Assembly (NCBI GenBank): GCA_017302035.1
Contig: JAFLEA010000001.1
Coordinates: 1 to 64,000, forward strand
Origin: Lysobacterales bacterium
Lineage (GTDB): Bacteria > Pseudomonadota > Gammaproteobacteria > Xanthomonadales > Xanthomonadaceae
Direction of reading: 5' to 3'
DNA length: 64,000 bases
The position numbers and the translations under genes are program-made. The notes below the pieces were generated by a model that had not been told where the DNA came from, ran no database searches, and saw nothing but the letters and a program-made list of their open reading frames with translations. This document shows, one piece after another, positions 62,052 to 64,000 of the stretch (the first letter of the stretch is position 1; each line of letters begins with the position of its first letter).

Positions 62052-62960
62052 TCAGACGTCGCCGCCGCTCGCCCAGCCCTCGCCGGTGCCGCGCTGGTGC
62101 ACCCGGTCGCCTTCGCGTATTTCGCCGGCCGGGATCGTGTCCTGCGCGGCCAGCCGTGCATACAGCGGGGTGAAGTCCGGCTCGGTCGCGCGCATCAGCT
62201 GTTCGAAGCTGTCGATCACGAAATAGGTCTTCTGGAAGGTGTCGATCCGGTAGCGGGTGCGCATGATCCGCTCCAGGTCGAAGCCGATCCGGTTGGGCGC
62301 CGGCGAACCCAGCGCATGCAGCGACTCGCCGCTGGACGACACGATCCCGGCGCCGTAGATGCGCAGTCCGCCGGCTTGGCGGATCAGGCCGAACTCCACC
62401 GTGTACCAGTACAGCCGGGTCAGGTTCTGCAGGGCCTCCGGCCCGAGCGCGTGCGCCTTCACCCCGCCGGCGCCGTAGGCCTGCATGTAGTCGGCGAACA
62501 TCGGGTTCATCAGCAGCGGCACGTGGCCGAACAGGTCGTGGAACAGGTCCGGCTCGGCGATGTAGTCGATCTGTTCGGGACGGCGGATCCACCAGGTCAC
62601 CGGGAAGCGGCGGTTGGCCAGGTGTTCGAAGAAGTCCAGTTCCGGCAACAGGCCTTCCACGCCGACCAGGGTCCAGCCGGTCGCGGCGCCAAGGACTTCG
62701 TTGAGTTGGTCGAAGCGCGGGATTGCGCGCGCGTCCATGCCCATCGCGTCCTGGGCCTGCAGGAATTCGTCGCAGGCGCGGCCGACCAGCAGTTCGCGCT
62801 GGCGCTGGTACAGCGCACCCCAGGTGCCGTGGTCGTCGCCGTCGTAGTCCAGCCACGGCTGCTCCACCACGGCGGTGGTGTAGACCGGGACGTAGCCCTT
62901 GTCGGTTTGCATGCCTTCGGCGGGCTTGTACTCGACGCGGCGCGGTGCGGCTTCGGACAT
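62052..62960 (-). CDS. phhA: Phenylalanine-4-hydroxylase
   Basis: A 302-residue non-haem iron, pterin-dependent enzyme turning phenylalanine into tyrosine. The metal motif HDLFGHVPLLMNPMF carries two histidines, with the glutamate in RLYWYTVEFGLIRQAGG. N-terminal VYTTAVVEQPWLDYDGDDHG and GVEGLLPELDFFEHLANRRF match bacterial PhhA. The protein lacks the ACT regulatory domain of animal enzymes. It is divergent from the Lrp-type regulator gene, and a cluster of operator-like repeats lies between them. Confidence 0.96.
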   Translation of the reverse strand: MSEAAPRRVEYKPAEGMQTDKGYVPVYTTAVVEQPWLDYDGDDHGTWGALYQRQRELLVGRACDEFLQAQDAMGMDARAIPRFDQLNEVLGAATGWTLVGVEGLLPELDFFEHLANRRFPVTWWIRRPEQIDYIAEPDLFHDLFGHVPLLMNPMFADYMQAYGAGGVKAHALGPEALQNLTRLYWYTVEFGLIRQAGGLRIYGAGIVSSSGESLHALGSPAPNRIGFDLERIMRTRYRIDTFQKTYFVIDSFEQLMRATEPDFTPLYARLAAQDTIPAGEIREGDRVHQRGTGEGWASGGDV

Positions 62961-63005
62961 GGAGGCGGGTTCCGGCGGTGACGGACCAGATTAGGACAGG
63001 CGCCG

Positions 63006-63084
63006 CGCAACGGGATTGCAAAGTTGCGCACCTATCGGCCAATGGCGCAACATCGTTGCGTAATAATGATGTTGCAAGGCAACA
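63006..63084. promoter_or_regulatory. Operator array between phhA and the Lrp-type gene
   Basis: Several copies of GCAAC/GTTGC form inverted repeats: CGCAAC-N11-GTTGCG (63006-63028), CGCAAC-ATC-GTTGCG (63046-63060) and TGTTGC-AAG-GCAACA (63070-63084). The last two have centres 24 bp apart and the third ends directly at the start codon of the regulator. Lrp-type proteins bind such multi-site arrays with wrapping of DNA; the regulator next door is the likely binder. Confidence 0.65.
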
Positions 63085-63564
63085 ATGAAGGCCATACCTG
63101 CCCTAGACCGCACCGACCTGCGCCTGTTGGCCCTGCTCCAGCGCGACGGCCGGGCCAGCAATGCCGACCTGGCTGCTCAGGTGAACCTGTCGCCATCGGC
63201 CTGCCTGCGCCGGATCCAGCGCCTGGAAGCCAGCGGCGTGGTAGCCGGCTACGCCGCGCGGCTGGACCCGCAGGCGCTGGGCCTGGGCCTGCAGGCGTTC
63301 GTCCGGGTGCAATTGGAAAAGCACGGCGCGGCCGGGATCGAGCGCTTCGTGGAGGCGGTGCAGGACTGGGACGAGGTGGTGGCCTGCCATGCCCTGACCG
63401 GCGACATGGACTATCTGCTGCAGGTCTACGTGCGCGACCTGCAACACTTCTCCCGTTTCCTGCTCGACCGCCTGCTCGACGCCTCCGGAGTGGCCGATGT
63501 CAATTCCAGCTTCGTGCTGCGTACGGTGAAGGCCTCCGGCGGATTGCCGCTGCCGCCGGGCTAG
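63085..63564 (+). CDS. Lrp/AsnC-family transcriptional regulator
   Basis: A 159-residue regulator. N-terminal HTH: LDRTDLRLLALLQRDGRASN and ADLAAQVNLSPSACLRRIQR, typical of Lrp/AsnC; the C-terminal RAM domain contains VRVQLEKHGAAGIERFVEAV and CHALTGDMDYLLQVYVRDLQ HF, the amino-acid-binding region. It is divergent from phhA, so it probably controls phenylalanine and tyrosine metabolism and its own gene. An AAGG sequence 5 bp before ATG 63085 serves as the ribosome-binding site. Confidence 0.92.
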   Translation: MKAIPALDRTDLRLLALLQRDGRASNADLAAQVNLSPSACLRRIQRLEASGVVAGYAARLDPQALGLGLQAFVRVQLEKHGAAGIERFVEAVQDWDEVVACHALTGDMDYLLQVYVRDLQHFSRFLLDRLLDASGVADVNSSFVLRTVKASGGLPLPPG

Positions 63565-63579
63565 CCCCGCGGCAGTGCC

Positions 63580-64000
63580 TCAAAGCGCGCCGGCCAATGG
63601 CTGGGCCAGTGCGGTCGCCTCGGCGGCGCAGTCGCGATCGGGTGCCAGGCCCTGCGCCCGCGCCGCAGCCAGTTCCGTCGTCGCCGCGTCCATGTCGGCG
63701 CGGAAAGCCGGATCCGACTGCAGCCGCGCGAAGGTGCCCGCGCCCAGGAAGCGCCCCTGCAGGATGTCGCTCTGCCAGTGCACGTTGCACACCAGCCTGC
63801 TCTCGCCGAAGTTGCGACCGCGCGCCAGCAGCGCGTCGGTGCGCTCGGGCGCGGCCTGGGTCAGCACCAGCGCCCACAGCCAGCCGATCGCGGTATGGCC
63901 CGAGGGATAGGAACCGTTGCCGCGCAGGTCCGCCTCGTCTTCCGGCGTGCAGGTCGGGGCGCCGTTCTCCACGAACGGCCGGGCGCGCTGGTAGCGCAGT
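63580..64000 (-). CDS. Class A non-specific acid phosphatase (PAP2 superfamily), 5' end outside window
   Basis: About 140 residues of the C-terminal part are visible. The PAP2 motifs are RARPFVENG (motif 1 end), GSYPSGHTAIGWLWALVL (motif 2) and FGESRLVCNVHWQSDILQGR (motif 3 SRx5HxxxD with catalytic histidine and aspartate). This spacing matches PhoN/PhoC-type periplasmic acid phosphatases, which remove phosphate from many organic esters. The N-terminal signal peptide, if any, lies beyond the right edge. It converges on the Lrp-type gene, 15 bp apart. Confidence 0.85.
   Translation of the reverse strand, partial: LRYQRARPFVENGAPTCTPEDEADLRGNGSYPSGHTAIGWLWALVLTQAAPERTDALLARGRNFGESRLVCNVHWQSDILQGRFLGAGTFARLQSDPAFRADMDAATTELAAARAQGLAPDRDCAAEATALAQPLAGAL

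Overview
The window is a GC-rich bacterial chromosome segment that spans the replication origin. Gene content and order (rpmH-rnpA-yidC-mnmE on one side, dnaA-dnaN-recF-gyrB on the other, then tonB-exbB-exbD1-exbD2 facing pdxJ) match the origin region of Xanthomonadales (Xanthomonadaceae/Lysobacteraceae, for example Lysobacter, Luteimonas or Pseudoxanthomonas relatives). Genus or species cannot be fixed from sequence reading alone. No tRNA, rRNA, CRISPR array, insertion sequence or prophage was recognised.

Layout. 1-8300: mostly minus-strand housekeeping genes (TPR protein, YheT-type hydrolase, PlsC acyltransferase, hotdog thioesterase, DUF488, a lipid-active phospholipase D-family lipoprotein, YceI, SixA, an orphan ParA). 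8472-13976: Ycf46-type AAA ATPase, monomeric isocitrate dehydrogenase, a lipoprotein methyltransferase-like protein and an RluE-type pseudouridine synthase. 14094-20463: small membrane protein, HrpB helicase, TatD nuclease, ketopantoate reductase and a Tat-exported, circularly permuted D-amino-acid oxidase. 20467-27486: two ABC exporters (YadGH-like and NatAB-like), a ferredoxin-NADP reductase, a membrane protein/XRE regulator pair with a clear operator, and a secreted peptidase-type hydrolase. 27580-32603: TonB-domain lipoprotein, then mnmE, yidC, rnpA and rpmH, all reading away from the origin.

32604-39609 is the origin core: dnaA, an intergenic oriC candidate with DnaA-box-like sites, dnaN, recF carrying parS-type palindromes, and gyrB. 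39602-46345: CPBP protease, LoiP-like metalloprotease, TPR protein, the TonB energising complex, pdxJ and a small membrane protein. 46583-47665 is a radical SAM enzyme.

The most striking region is 47841-55116. A strong sigma-54 promoter precedes six genes whose order and sizes parallel the Pseudomonas fapABCDEF functional-amyloid operon: small secreted protein, minor repeat protein, large repeat protein, C39 cysteine protease, FapE-like protein and coiled-coil/beta-barrel outer-membrane exporter. A convergent sigma-54 activator (VpsR/FleQ-like) follows. The repeats are diverged from classical Fap sequences, no CxxC motif is present, and the major subunit has an unusual 24-residue tandem repeat. 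I read it as a divergent Fap-type amyloid fibre system. The proposed logic is that the activator and sigma-54 switch on the operon, the barrel exports the subunits, and the C39 protease trims components carrying a double-glycine-like motif.

The remainder (55505-64000) holds a small membrane protein, a DesK/DesR-type two-component pair, a DUF2141 protein, a Tat-exported carotenoid oxygenase, an aromatic aminotransferase, an outer-membrane barrel, phenylalanine hydroxylase divergent from an Lrp-family regulator with a dense operator array, and the start-truncated end of a class A acid phosphatase.
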